A stretch of DNA of 64,000 bases from Legionella yabuuchiae (GTDB lineage Bacteria > Pseudomonadota > Gammaproteobacteria > Legionellales > Legionellaceae). The notes below the pieces were generated by a model that did not search any database, had not been told where the DNA came from, and worked only from the letters and a program-made list of their open reading frames with translations. The translations under genes and the position numbers were made by a program. This document shows positions 1 to 8,262 of the stretch, one piece after another. How positions within the stretch are numbered: position 1 is the first letter of the stretch; the number at the start of each line of letters is the position of its first letter. Location: contig NZ_CAAAIW010000008.1 in NCBI RefSeq assembly GCF_900640115.1, positions 1-64,000 on the forward strand, in the 5' to 3' direction.

Positions 1-422
1 CGACTATCCACCGACACAACCGGCGGATAACACCAACAGGGCGCAGGCGAAAAATGCGTTTGCAGCACGTTCTTGTGTTGCTCAATTATCACCCCCAATG
101 GGGGGGGAGACCATTTCTTCGCATTCGCTGCCTGAGCCAAGACGCATTGTTCCACATCCGAGAACAATGCGGAAAGCACGCGAGCAAATCAAGCAGATGG
201 TCCACGATGGATTCTCTATCCAATCGATCAGACGCTCGGCACCGCTTTGTCCTTTGGTGGGTAAATACCTCAGACATTTGAACTTATAACGAACTCTTAA
301 TACTGTATCAAGAGACATGCTGGGATAAACGTCTTGCAACGTGTGCTTTAGACCTACTTAAAGAGCGTGTCGTTAAGAAATCGTACACCACGACCGTGAT
401 GTCAAACTGTCGTTGCCCGTGA
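1..422 (+). pseudogene. Broken gene remnant entering from the left edge
   Basis: Frame 2 is open from the left edge and gives a plausible basic protein segment around 130-235 (VPHPRTMRKAREQ, then QMVHDGFSIQSIRR). Past about 240 that frame loses sense and protein-like sequence continues in frame 3 (HRFVLWWVNTSDI, then TYNELL and ETCWDKRLATCALDLLKERV). In frame 3 a TGA at 279-281 sits where a Trp codon would give ISDI-W-TYNELL-like continuity. I read this as one gene carrying a frameshift near 235-245 and a nonsense codon, with its tail running toward the 3' end of the next gene. I do not recognise the family. It could be a relic of a mobile or plasmid-type gene, but nothing proves that. Confidence 0.5.
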
Positions 423-1443
423 TGGGTTGTCCATCATGCCGCATGCGGCGCTCAAGTCCAAGTAGTTCTGCTGTATTTGCTCGACATAGTTTATCAAGAT
501 GGGCACCCGCCCCTCGCGGATATCCCCGCGCATCCAGCCACGCCCCCCGGAGCCCGCCCGCCCATCCAAGGTCAAAACCAAGGCCAGATGAATCAGAAAG
601 GGGGTAATAGGACGAACCATCATATTGGAACTTTAATGAACGCGATAACGGCTTTTTTTCTTCAAGAATATAATAAAGACCCTGGCAGAAAGCTTGTGCG
701 TAGCACGCCGGCAGGAAGCGCTGCGTATAACCGATAACCTGACGCCAGAATAAATCACGTTGATTCCATGACCAACGGTCAAATTGCGCGTCGTAGACCT
801 TAAGCGCATCAATCAAGTGCGATGGATTAAAAAACATTTCTTTTTTTGCCAAATCTGTAAAAGCTGTTCTAAACCCGTTTAAAGCCTGGCAAATCGGTGT
901 GTCATTATTCTCTTTTCTAAGAGCTGCCATAATATCAGCATCTGAACTGTTAGAAATAACTTGAACTAGCTTGGTAAAATCATACGATTTCTGCTGAGGC
1001 AGTCCTTCAGGAAATAGTTGTCTAAATTGCCTTACCTTTTCTGCCTCACCATCGGGCAGCTTATCAAAATAGGACTCTATCTTTTTCCACAGGGCGACAT
1101 CGTGAGAGGACAAAGCGGCCTGAAAGGGCGTCAACCCTTGATAGGAACGGCCTGAATAGTCAGTGGCTTTAGAAGGAATAAGCAATAAACGAGGGTTTGC
1201 ATCAATCATTTCAAGCGCTTCAGCTTCCTCACCTTTAACAACATGGAATAAAAGTATTTTAGCTAATAGTGGTTGACAAGAAAAAAACATCACTTTTGAT
1301 GCTTGAGAAAGGTTTGACAAGTCTTTTTTGGAAAGGTATTGCGCTAAAGGCCCTTGAATCAGTTCAGTGGGTAATTGCTCTAGTAAAGATAATGAATCTC
1401 CACTTGCACCTTCGTTCATTTTTTCTTCACCTTTCTTCGGCAT
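373..1443 (-). CDS. F-box and ankyrin-like protein, candidate Dot/Icm effector
   Basis: 356 aa. Residues about 22-60 fit an F-box (LPTELIQGPLAQYLS, then KKDLSNLSQASK), a eukaryotic-type motif that binds SKP1 in ubiquitin ligases and is found in several Legionella effectors. Residues about 68-125 look like a degenerate ankyrin unit (GLTPFQAALSSHD). The middle is helical with no domain I know. The last 60 residues are Gly/Arg-rich and unusually GC-rich compared with the AT-rich rest. No signal peptide or membrane segment is visible. Met9 has a better ribosome site (AAGGTGAAG) than the first ATG, so the true start may be at 1419. Host-directed function is inferred from the F-box only. Confidence 0.7.
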   Translation of the reverse strand: MPKKGEEKMNEGASGDSLSLLEQLPTELIQGPLAQYLSKKDLSNLSQASKVMFFSCQPLLAKILLFHVVKGEEAEALEMIDANPRLLLIPSKATDYSGRSYQGLTPFQAALSSHDVALWKKIESYFDKLPDGEAEKVRQFRQLFPEGLPQQKSYDFTKLVQVISNSSDADIMAALRKENNDTPICQALNGFRTAFTDLAKKEMFFNPSHLIDALKVYDAQFDRWSWNQRDLFWRQVIGYTQRFLPACYAQAFCQGLYYILEEKKPLSRSLKFQYDGSSYYPLSDSSGLGFDLGWAGGLRGAWLDARGYPRGAGAHLDKLCRANTAELLGLERRMRHDGQPITGNDSLTSRSWCTIS

Positions 1444-1800
1444 ATCAATCTATCCTAACCGTTTAAACAAATGAGCTTATCATAAATATGTCAAAAAATT
1501 ATACTATGAAAAGCTTAAGGAACGATTAAAAGGTTGGATTTAACAATTGATTAAATTTTAAGCTTTGGATTGGCATTTGAGTGTTATGATTATGCTTCTC
1601 TCATCTCAATGGCAATGTACTGGGCAGATTTCAGGTCGTGCGGTATTTGATTTTAGAAAAGCGGGCGATCCTTCCCTCATGCAAGCCTGCCGTAAGTTAG
1701 TGATTGTTTAATCAACACAAGGCATATAGGAAGCTGTTAATTTTTGCCTAAATTTGTTTTCAAGACGCAACTGGGCGCTTTGTTTACTATGTGTTTTTTT
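1444..1800. other. Intergenic region with one short ORF
   Basis: AT-rich gap between the F-box gene start and the end of the first outer membrane protein gene. It holds one short plus-strand ORF (listed separately) and no recognisable RNA, repeat or mobile element. Confidence 0.5.
1586..1711 (+). CDS. Doubtful small ORF, 41 aa, possible gene fragment
   Basis: ATG at 1586 to TAA at 1709-1711. The peptide has a coding-like second half (GQISGRAVFDFRKAGDP, ending CRKLVIV) but no clear ribosome site. It may be the tail of a decayed gene rather than a functional small protein. No family recognised. Confidence 0.2.
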   Translation: MIMLLSSQWQCTGQISGRAVFDFRKAGDPSLMQACRKLVIV

Positions 1801-2691
1801 TTAACAGCGAAAGTTCAATGCAGCCGTTAGGCCCTGAAAAATGAGATCATTGGTGTGCGTACCTGTGCCATCGTCAAATACCTGATATTGATTAAACCAA
1901 TCAGAAACTTCATATCCTAGCTTTATAGAAACGTTATTATAGCTTAAATTTAACCCCATCAATCCTTGTAGCTCAAAGGCACCAAAATTTCTTTTTCCAA
2001 GACGAACCATGCTGGGTAATGTAGAATTACTTTGAGTCATGTTGTCATGAATTGACCAATTACCCCATAAATAAGCAGAAGAAATTTCTGCAACCAGACT
2101 AGAATGAAGGTTCTGCTTTTTATAAAAAATCCATTGACTGTCAATCCCAACTTTTGGACCTACTCCCCCAAAATTATTGCTGACTTTTTCATAAACTGTA
2201 ATATCACCCTGAAAACGAGTATTAACCTGTTGGTTAATAGACCCCCCTTTGATTCCGATGATAGGCTGCAAAATAAACGACTCTCCAACTTCTATTTTCT
2301 TAAAGAGATCGGCATCGATCATATTAAAGTCAATGGTAAAATTAACATGTCCAGTATTGTAAAACGCCTCAGCAAACTTACCGGGAATAAATGCAGAAAT
2401 CACATTACCTTGTGTTGTGGCTTTTTCATTAACGTGATAATGGGTATAAAGTAATCGACCATACCAGTTTTTGTGTTGAAATCCTGTGCCTACTCGAACA
2501 CCCGGAGCAAAATCAAAATCAATCGTGTTATAGGAGATGACCTGATTAGGTAAACTCAAGCTATTCGTTAAGGACCAGTCGACCGTTTCAAATGCTTGCC
2601 AGTACAAAACATCGGCATAAAAATCGACCGCATAGGATAACGATGAAAACAACAGACTAATACCAATTATACTGTGATAAAAATACCGCAT
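1801..2691 (-). CDS. Legionella-type major outer membrane protein (MOMP) paralogue
   Basis: 296 aa with a signal peptide (hydrophobic residues 3-18, likely cleavage after SYA at 21). The mature protein has alternating aromatic/polar stretches typical of an outer membrane beta-barrel. It shares block motifs with the next two genes: an N-terminal YWQAFE, PGVRVGTGF, IIGIKGGSINQ, a GPKVGID block and AYLWGNW. Known Legionella proteins with these blocks are porin-like major outer membrane proteins. It is third in a three-gene minus-strand array and its start overlaps the end of the upstream paralogue by 25 nt in another frame, so co-expression is likely. Function as a porin or adhesin is inferred. 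Confidence 0.85.
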   Translation of the reverse strand: MRYFYHSIIGISLLFSSLSYAVDFYADVLYWQAFETVDWSLTNSLSLPNQVISYNTIDFDFAPGVRVGTGFQHKNWYGRLLYTHYHVNEKATTQGNVISAFIPGKFAEAFYNTGHVNFTIDFNMIDADLFKKIEVGESFILQPIIGIKGGSINQQVNTRFQGDITVYEKVSNNFGGVGPKVGIDSQWIFYKKQNLHSSLVAEISSAYLWGNWSIHDNMTQSNSTLPSMVRLGKRNFGAFELQGLMGLNLSYNNVSIKLGYEVSDWFNQYQVFDDGTGTHTNDLIFQGLTAALNFRC

Positions 2692-3626
2692 GTAGCACCT
2701 TGTAATGTCAAATCACCGTGGACGGGGAGCGCTTGGAACATGGGCAACCGTAATTGATTGCTCCAAAACTGCATCTCATAACCTGCTTTAAATGTCACCG
2801 TAGCTTTGGCTTGAAATGTCCAATCCAGGCCCAGAAAATACCGTGCCATAAATGTGCCCAGCTTGGAGTTTCTTCTATTTGAGGTAATAGTGGTTTGTGG
2901 GATTAAACCCAAAAAAGCCTCTGGCCTAACATAGATATCTTCTATATTCCAGCGCCCCCATAGTAATGCCGTTGACAAATCACTACGGATATTAAGATTT
3001 TTACTAAGAGAAAATGAACCATTGATTCCAAAGCTTGGTCCAAAACCTAAGAAATTATTTTTTAGGTTTTCATTGGCAGAATACAAAGGAGTATTATCAA
3101 AATTGGCTTCCCATGCAGAGTGAACAGTTTGGTTAATTGTTCCCCCTTTCACACCAATAAAAGGTCGTATTGCTAATGAATCCAGCGGATTAAACCTATG
3201 GCCAACCTCAACGTCAACCATATTCATGATAAGCCTCCAGTCTAGCTGGGCGGCATTAAACAAATTTAAAGTCGTAAATCCATTGAAAAACTCAGGAACA
3301 AAAAACTGGCCAGAAGGTGCAAAGATGCTTTCATGAGCTTTGGTCGAAAAATAGGTCCAATATAGTTTAAGATCAAAATAAGAACTAGGCTCATAAAGCA
3401 CCCCCACCCTCAGACCAGGACTCCAATTAAAGTAAACATTGGGTTCCGTGTAAACCGCACCTGGTGGATTGTTTGTTGTTTGCATAAAAGCCCAGGGAGA
3501 GGTAGTTTCTTGAGAAGCTTTCCAATATATTAAATCTTCAAACAAGGAAACTTGACTCGAACTCCAACTGACGATGCTTTTAACACTTAAAAAAAACAAA
3601 AAAAAGATTGATCGAATGCTCATCAT
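2667..3626 (-). CDS. Legionella-type major outer membrane protein (MOMP) paralogue
   Basis: 319 aa; signal peptide in the first ~21 residues (hydrophobic core IFFLFFLSV). Shared blocks with its neighbours: IYWKASQE near the mature N-terminus, FNWSPGLRVGV, FIGVKGGTINQTV, FGPSFGING and ALLWGRW. It starts with two consecutive ATG codons (3626 or 3623). It lies 9 nt after the stop of the upstream paralogue and overlaps the downstream one by 25 nt, an operon layout. It is clearly diverged from both neighbours outside the blocks, so the array is not a recent duplication. The outer-membrane location is well supported; the substrate or host ligand is unknown. Confidence 0.85.
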   Translation of the reverse strand: MMSIRSIFFLFFLSVKSIVSWSSSQVSLFEDLIYWKASQETTSPWAFMQTTNNPPGAVYTEPNVYFNWSPGLRVGVLYEPSSYFDLKLYWTYFSTKAHESIFAPSGQFFVPEFFNGFTTLNLFNAAQLDWRLIMNMVDVEVGHRFNPLDSLAIRPFIGVKGGTINQTVHSAWEANFDNTPLYSANENLKNNFLGFGPSFGINGSFSLSKNLNIRSDLSTALLWGRWNIEDIYVRPEAFLGLIPQTTITSNRRNSKLGTFMARYFLGLDWTFQAKATVTFKAGYEMQFWSNQLRLPMFQALPVHGDLTLQGATCGIFITV

Positions 3627-3635
3627 AAATCTTCG

Positions 3636-4631
3636 TTAAACGTGAAAACAGACGGTTAAAACGCCACCTTGGAAAAACAGTGAATCATCTAATCGTCCCA
3701 TATCAAATGAATAGTATCTCAGCTGATTAAACCAAGCTTGCGCTTCATAACCTAAACGGACAACCAAATTGCTCTGATTAAAGACACCTTCCCACTCCAT
3801 TCCTAAATAGCCCCGAACCATGGTTGATACGGTGGATAAAGAATCATTTTGAATCGTGATGAAAACCGGGGTATTGTTTTGATAAACATCCGTTAGTTTC
3901 CAGTGTCCCCATAAAAAAGCACCAGAAACATCGCCTTTCAGGTTTAAAGCATGCTTTGGTGTTTCAAAGAGATGCCAATTGGTGTCCAAACCGAACGATG
4001 GGCCGATTCCTCTAAAATCGTTGGTCACGGTTTCATTCGCTAATGAAAACGTAGTAATTGGCAATTTCGTTGCGTTGTTAAAAGGCTGTTGCCAATTGGA
4101 GCGAATGGATTGATTGATAACACCCGCTTTAATTCCTGCAAATGGGCGTAAGTTCAGAAGGTTATCCACGGCGATAGAGCGGCCAACCTCTAAATCTATG
4201 GTATTAAATAGGATTTTCCATTGAATACTCGCTTGGTGATAATAAGGACCTGAGACGCCCGCACCGGTTAGATTTTCAGCAAAAAAATTACCAAGAAATG
4301 CCGAGTGAATTTCCCCAGTATTGATTTGTACTTGATTGTTCCCTTCGGTTTGATAACCAGTGTAATAAAAGCGGATATCCCATGGAATTACTACGTTGTT
4401 GTAACCAACACCGACGCGTACCCCAGGATTCCAGTTGAAAGGAACGTTTAAAAATTGAACTTGTTGAGTCGTTCCAGTTGGACCAAGAATTTGGCCCCAA
4501 TTGTCATCACTAACCTCCGTAACTTGCCAAATTAATAATTCTGCAAAAACCGAAGGCACTTGATTTGAATATTGAACACCAAAAATCTGGCTACTGAACC
4601 ATAGTAACGCGAATAAAAATCCCTGTTTCAA
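3636..4631 (-). CDS. Legionella-type major outer membrane protein (MOMP) paralogue
   Basis: 331 aa, first gene of the three-gene array. Signal peptide in residues 1-18. Family blocks: LLIWQVTE, FNWNPGVRVGVGY, FAGIKAGVINQSI, IGPSFGLDTNW and AFLWGHW, with a C-terminal Val and aromatic residues as expected for a barrel strand. The start codon is TTG (4631-4629), chosen because GGAGAAG lies at a good distance upstream and the signal peptide begins directly after it. The gap to bioD is about 40 nt, but the MOMP genes and the biotin operon are functionally unrelated. Confidence 0.85.
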   Translation of the reverse strand: MKQGFLFALLWFSSQIFGVQYSNQVPSVFAELLIWQVTEVSDDNWGQILGPTGTTQQVQFLNVPFNWNPGVRVGVGYNNVVIPWDIRFYYTGYQTEGNNQVQINTGEIHSAFLGNFFAENLTGAGVSGPYYHQASIQWKILFNTIDLEVGRSIAVDNLLNLRPFAGIKAGVINQSIRSNWQQPFNNATKLPITTFSLANETVTNDFRGIGPSFGLDTNWHLFETPKHALNLKGDVSGAFLWGHWKLTDVYQNNTPVFITIQNDSLSTVSTMVRGYLGMEWEGVFNQSNLVVRLGYEAQAWFNQLRYYSFDMGRLDDSLFFQGGVLTVCFHV

Positions 4632-4675
4632 AAAAACTTCTCCAATAACAACCTAAGACATTAAATCATTGAAAT

Positions 4676-5332
4676 CTAACGAAGGAAATTTACCCCAAGG
4701 TTTTTGACATGTCTAGGAATAAGTTTGCTATTGAAGTCAATTTTCGCCAATAAGGGACAAGTTAACTTTCGTTCAAGTGTATAGATATTTTCCTCCATCA
4801 TGATCATGTTCGGATCAATGCAATTAGCAATCCACCCCGCACAATGAATCTGATGCGTCTGCAAAACGTGTTCTGTAAGCAACGCGTGGTTTAAACAACC
4901 CAATGTTATCCCAACAATTAAAATCACTGGGATACCTGTCAGCTTTAACACATCAATCCAGGTTTCATGGTCATTAAGTGGCACCATTAATCCCCCTGCT
5001 CCTTCTATCAATAAATGGCTCGCGTACGAAAACCGTTCATGCATACAAAAATCAGCAACGTCTTTGGCAGTTAAACTCTGATTCACTAAATGAGGGGAGA
5101 CTGGGGGCTTAAAACGCCAGGGATTTATATCAGTATGAGATGTGTTACACGCGGAAGAAAGAAGTGATGCGTCTGAGTTAATCAGCACCCCCTCTTTCTC
5201 CTCACAGCCAGTCGCGATTGGTTTTAAAGCAATCGCGGTCGATTCGTTCTGAATTAAAAAAGCCAATAGTTGTAATGTGGCATAGGTTTTACCACAATCG
5301 GTATCGGTACCGGTAATGAAAAAACGTCTCAT
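4676..5332 (-). CDS. bioD: Dethiobiotin synthetase BioD
   Basis: 218 aa. ATP-dependent closure of the ureido ring of 7,8-diaminononanoate to dethiobiotin, the penultimate step of biotin synthesis, in the cytoplasm. P-loop GTDTDCGKT at residues 8-16; KPIATGC substrate loop; EGAGGLMVPL block near residue 105. Length is normal for the family. Its ATG overlaps the bioH stop as ATGA (4 nt), so translation is probably coupled. Last gene of bioB-F-H-D. Confidence 0.95.
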   Translation of the reverse strand: MRRFFITGTDTDCGKTYATLQLLAFLIQNESTAIALKPIATGCEEKEGVLINSDASLLSSACNTSHTDINPWRFKPPVSPHLVNQSLTAKDVADFCMHERFSYASHLLIEGAGGLMVPLNDHETWIDVLKLTGIPVILIVGITLGCLNHALLTEHVLQTHQIHCAGWIANCIDPNMIMMEENIYTLERKLTCPLLAKIDFNSKLIPRHVKNLGVNFLR

Positions 5333-6057
5333 ACTATAAACTCCTTCAGCAACCTAACGAAATCGCTTTTTTGAGATAAAAATGGCATATGGGCTGATTT
5401 TCTAAAGGTTTCATAAGTAAACTTCGGATATTTTTTTTCCATTGCCACCTTTGTTTTATAAGGCGTAATAGCATCCAACCGCCCGAAGAGATAACATACA
5501 GGGATTGTAATACTGTTTAATGAATTACGAAGATCCCACTGAACCAAACAGTCTAACCCGTTTTTTAACCCTTCTGAAGTTGGGTCAGAAATTAAGGCTT
5601 GTAACGTTTGTTTGTTTTCACCCCGTGCCTGCAAGTCAACAAATTCTATTAATGTTTGAGAGGGGGTTTGACCTAGATTCAGATAAAATTTATCAAACAA
5701 GTCTTTTTCAATACCCGGCCAGTTTTCCTCTTTAACGAATTTAGGGGATGAAGCAACATTAACGAGATGAGTGATTCGCAGAGGAACCTCAATGGCTAAT
5801 CGGGTGGCATATAGCCCACCCATTGACCAGCCGATTAGTGCAAATCGAGGGGGTAATTTGGCTAATAGTTGGGTTTTAAAATACGCCCAATCCGAGAGAG
5901 GCGTTTTACCAAACCCCGGTAGATCCACTAAATAGAGTTGATATCCACTGGTAATAAGAGAAGAAGTAAGCAATTCCCAAACTCGACTATCAAACCCCCA
6001 TCCATGAAATAAAACCAAAGGCTCCCCTTCTCCATAAGATTGAATCTTTATGTTCAC
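5329..6057 (-). CDS. bioH: Pimeloyl-ACP methyl ester carboxylesterase BioH
   Basis: 242 aa alpha/beta hydrolase. It removes the methyl group from pimeloyl-ACP methyl ester so that BioF can use the pimeloyl thioester. Oxyanion motif FHGWG at 17-21, nucleophile Ser78 in GWSMGG, acid in GRLDAITP and His in KSAHMPF. It starts with GTG overlapping the bioF stop as GTGA, and its own stop overlaps the bioD start. The methylating partner bioC, often next to bioH, is not in this window. Motifs alone do not separate BioH from other esterases; the operon makes the call. Confidence 0.9.
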   Translation of the reverse strand: MNIKIQSYGEGEPLVLFHGWGFDSRVWELLTSSLITSGYQLYLVDLPGFGKTPLSDWAYFKTQLLAKLPPRFALIGWSMGGLYATRLAIEVPLRITHLVNVASSPKFVKEENWPGIEKDLFDKFYLNLGQTPSQTLIEFVDLQARGENKQTLQALISDPTSEGLKNGLDCLVQWDLRNSLNSITIPVCYLFGRLDAITPYKTKVAMEKKYPKFTYETFRKSAHMPFLSQKSDFVRLLKEFIV

Positions 6058-7178
6058 AAGGGGTTCCTTTCATAAAAAGAGTCTATACCACAAAACAAAG
6101 AATCAATCTGTTCTGGCTCATGACCTGCGTTTAAAATGACTCGTAACCCCGTATCTTTTTTTCGGACTGTAGGAGAGCGCATAGGTAGACAAAAGATATT
6201 GTTCTGACGTAAATGCTCCGATAATTTTACCGCTTGATGTGGACATCCTAATCTTAGTTGCTGGATCTGTGACGTAGAATCACCCCATTTGACCTTGGAT
6301 GCCGTAATTTTCTTTCTAAAATATTGAATCAGGTTTGCGAGTTTTTTACGGCGATCATCCGCTTGTCTTATCACATCTAATGTACGTTCAAGTCCATAAG
6401 CATAGGCCGGACTAATCGCAGTCGAGTATATATAGCTGCGAGCACATTGTAGCAGCGCATCAATCCAAAGTGCATTACCTGCAATAATTGCACCTGACGC
6501 AGCAAAGGCTTTACCAAGCGGGATCACTCTTAGCGGAACCTCTTCTTGCGATAGTTCCTGCGCAACCACTTCCCCAAGACCATCTCGTCCAGTCACTCCA
6601 AAAGCATGGGCTTCATCAATAATTAATGGCCCTGGGTTCAAGCGTGCCATCGCTTTAAGTGAGGTTTTTTGACCACTCATGCTAAAAATGCTTTCTGTGA
6701 AAATGACCTTATCACCAGCGACCTTAGAGATTTTTATACCCAAATCAGTCAAGTTTTGATGTTGATAGCGACTGTACTCAACACCGGCTAGTTTTAAACC
6801 ATCATACACGGAAGCATGTACTTCTTTATCAATTAGAACATGGAGTTTTAGCCGACTTAAAAGACTAGCAATGCCTAGGTTCGCGGTGTAACCTGAGGAA
6901 AACAAAATGCACTGGTCTACTTTCAGTACTGTCGCAAAAGCCTGCTCTAACCTGGCATGGGCCTGGTGATAGCCACTCACAACCATAGAACCACCACTCC
7001 CTATGGCAAAGCGGCGAAATCCCTCAAGGTATGCTTCCTGAATCGAAGTCTCTAATCCGAGTGATAAATAATCATTGCTGCTAAAGTTCAGATAATTATC
7101 ATCTCGGATTTTACGAGAACGATATAACCCCATAATCTTCGTTTGGGCAATAAATTGTTCCAGTGCGCCCTGGATCAT
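6054..7178 (-). CDS. bioF: 8-amino-7-oxononanoate synthase BioF
   Basis: 374 aa PLP enzyme that condenses pimeloyl-ACP with L-alanine. Family blocks: [10 protein letters not shown] near residue 30, [11 protein letters not shown], the cofactor Asp/His region [11 protein letters not shown] and the Schiff-base Lys in [11 protein letters not shown]. Length is typical. It overlaps bioB and bioH by 4 nt each, so the four minus-strand genes form a tightly coupled operon. Confidence 0.95.
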   Translation of the reverse strand: MIQGALEQFIAQTKIMGLYRSRKIRDDNYLNFSSNDYLSLGLETSIQEAYLEGFRRFAIGSGGSMVVSGYHQAHARLEQAFATVLKVDQCILFSSGYTANLGIASLLSRLKLHVLIDKEVHASVYDGLKLAGVEYSRYQHQNLTDLGIKISKVAGDKVIFTESIFSMSGQKTSLKAMARLNPGPLIIDEAHAFGVTGRDGLGEVVAQELSQEEVPLRVIPLGKAFAASGAIIAGNALWIDALLQCARSYIYSTAISPAYAYGLERTLDVIRQADDRRKKLANLIQYFRKKITASKVKWGDSTSQIQQLRLGCPHQAVKLSEHLRQNNIFCLPMRSPTVRKKDTGLRVILNAGHEPEQIDSLFCGIDSFYERNPL

Positions 7179-8137
7179 AAAGCCACAGAGGTCTCATGTG
7201 CATTTAATCCTAGTTTGCTAAAAAGCTGATTATCTTTTTCACGTTCAGGATTATCCTCAGTCAATAATTTCTCGCCAATAAACACCGAATTAGCACCAGC
7301 AAAGAAACATAATGCCTGCAGTTCGTCATTCATCTCTGTTCTTCCTGCGGTGAGTCGTATAACACTTTCAGGCATAAGAATTCGGGCTGTAGCAATGGTT
7401 CGGACCAACTCTATATTATCCACTGGCTTTGCTTGAGCTAACGGGGTACCGGCCACAGGGATTAAGCGATTAATTGGAACGCTTTCAGGAGGCGTTTCAA
7501 AATTGGCTAACGTCAATAAAAATTCAATGCGGTCATTACGACTTTCACCTAACCCCAAAATTCCGCCACAACAAACGCGAATGCCTGCATTTCTAACCTC
7601 TTGGAGGGTATCGAGACGATCTTGAAATGCTCGGGTGGTGATTACTTGATCATAGTAATTAGGAGAGGTATCAATATTGTGATTGTAATAATCAAGACCA
7701 GCGTCTTTGAGCGCTTGCGCTTGCTCGGAATTAAGCATGCCCAACGTCATGCATGTCTCCATGCCTAGTTTTCTGACTTCCTTAATCATTTCCACTAATC
7801 TAGGCATAGCTTTGGTGGGTGGGCATCTCCAAGCGGCCCCCATGCAAAACCGTTTTGCTCCACCAGCTTTAGCCTCGATGGCTTTTTGTATCACATCCTC
7901 CACATTCATTAAATTTTCTTTTTCAATATGAGTGCTATGATGGCCGCTTTGCGAACAGTATCCACAATCCTCAGGGCATGCGCCTGTTTTAATGCTTAGT
8001 AGTGTTGCGAATTGCACTTGATTAGCCAGGTGATGCTGACGATGGATTGTATGGGCATTGAATAATAAATCATTGAATGGTTGCTCATAAATAGCAGAAA
8101 CCTCATTAATACTCCATTTTGTTTTTATTCGAGACAT
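7175..8137 (-). CDS. bioB: Biotin synthase BioB
   Basis: 320 aa radical-SAM enzyme that inserts sulfur into dethiobiotin to make biotin. The radical-SAM cysteines are Cys54, Cys58 and Cys61 ([10 protein letters not shown]). Further conserved blocks are [26 protein letters not shown] and RLTAGR, the last carrying the [2Fe-2S]-ligand Arg. First gene of bioBFHD. A minus-strand promoter with a consensus TTGACA -35 lies about 95 nt upstream and overlaps the BirA-type operator, so biotin repression is expected. Confidence 0.97.
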   Translation of the reverse strand: MSRIKTKWSINEVSAIYEQPFNDLLFNAHTIHRQHHLANQVQFATLLSIKTGACPEDCGYCSQSGHHSTHIEKENLMNVEDVIQKAIEAKAGGAKRFCMGAAWRCPPTKAMPRLVEMIKEVRKLGMETCMTLGMLNSEQAQALKDAGLDYYNHNIDTSPNYYDQVITTRAFQDRLDTLQEVRNAGIRVCCGGILGLGESRNDRIEFLLTLANFETPPESVPINRLIPVAGTPLAQAKPVDNIELVRTIATARILMPESVIRLTAGRTEMNDELQALCFFAGANSVFIGEKLLTEDNPEREKDNQLFSKLGLNAHETSVAL

Positions 8138-8189
8138 TTTTAGCTCACTGTCATTGAGGATTGCGAAAAAAATTTACCCAAGATACCGT

Positions 8190-8218
8190 TTGTCACAAGT
8201 CTTAGCACATGATAAATT
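8190..8218 (+). promoter_or_regulatory. Predicted bioA promoter
   Basis: TTGTCA at 8190-8195 and TAAATT at 8213-8218, 17 nt apart. Transcription would start near 8225, just before the operator. Predicted by eye only. Confidence 0.45.
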
Positions 8219-8236
8219 AGCCCAACCAGTTGTCAA
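8209..8236 (-). promoter_or_regulatory. Predicted bioBFHD promoter
   Basis: On the minus strand, TTGACA (8236-8231) and TATCAT (8214-8209), 16 nt apart. The -35 box lies inside the left half of the BirA-type operator, as expected for direct repression. Confidence 0.5.
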
Positions 8237-8262
8237 CCTGTTTTTTATATTGTGGTTAACAG
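8230..8262. promoter_or_regulatory. BirA-type biotin operator
   Basis: Two inverted 9-nt halves, TTGTCAACC (8230-8238) and GGTTAACAG (8254-8262), separated by 15 nt. Gram-negative BirA operators have this layout (close to TTGTAAACC, a 14-16 nt spacer, then GGTTTACAA). It lies between divergent bioA and bioBFHD, overlaps the bioB -35 box and covers the GTG start codon of bioA. From knowledge of BirA, biotinoyl-AMP-loaded repressor would shut both directions. Confidence 0.75.

Noticed and set aside
82-339. Minus-strand ORF opposite the left-edge remnant
   Set aside because: Low-complexity composition without family features; the plus-strand reading is more protein-like.
402-737. Several overlapping ORFs inside the F-box gene 3' end
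   Set aside because: Produced by high GC in the tail; no ribosome sites and no recognisable protein.
2104-2454. Plus-strand ORF of 116 codons inside the first MOMP gene
   Set aside because: It is antisense to a well-supported beta-barrel gene, with no ribosome site.
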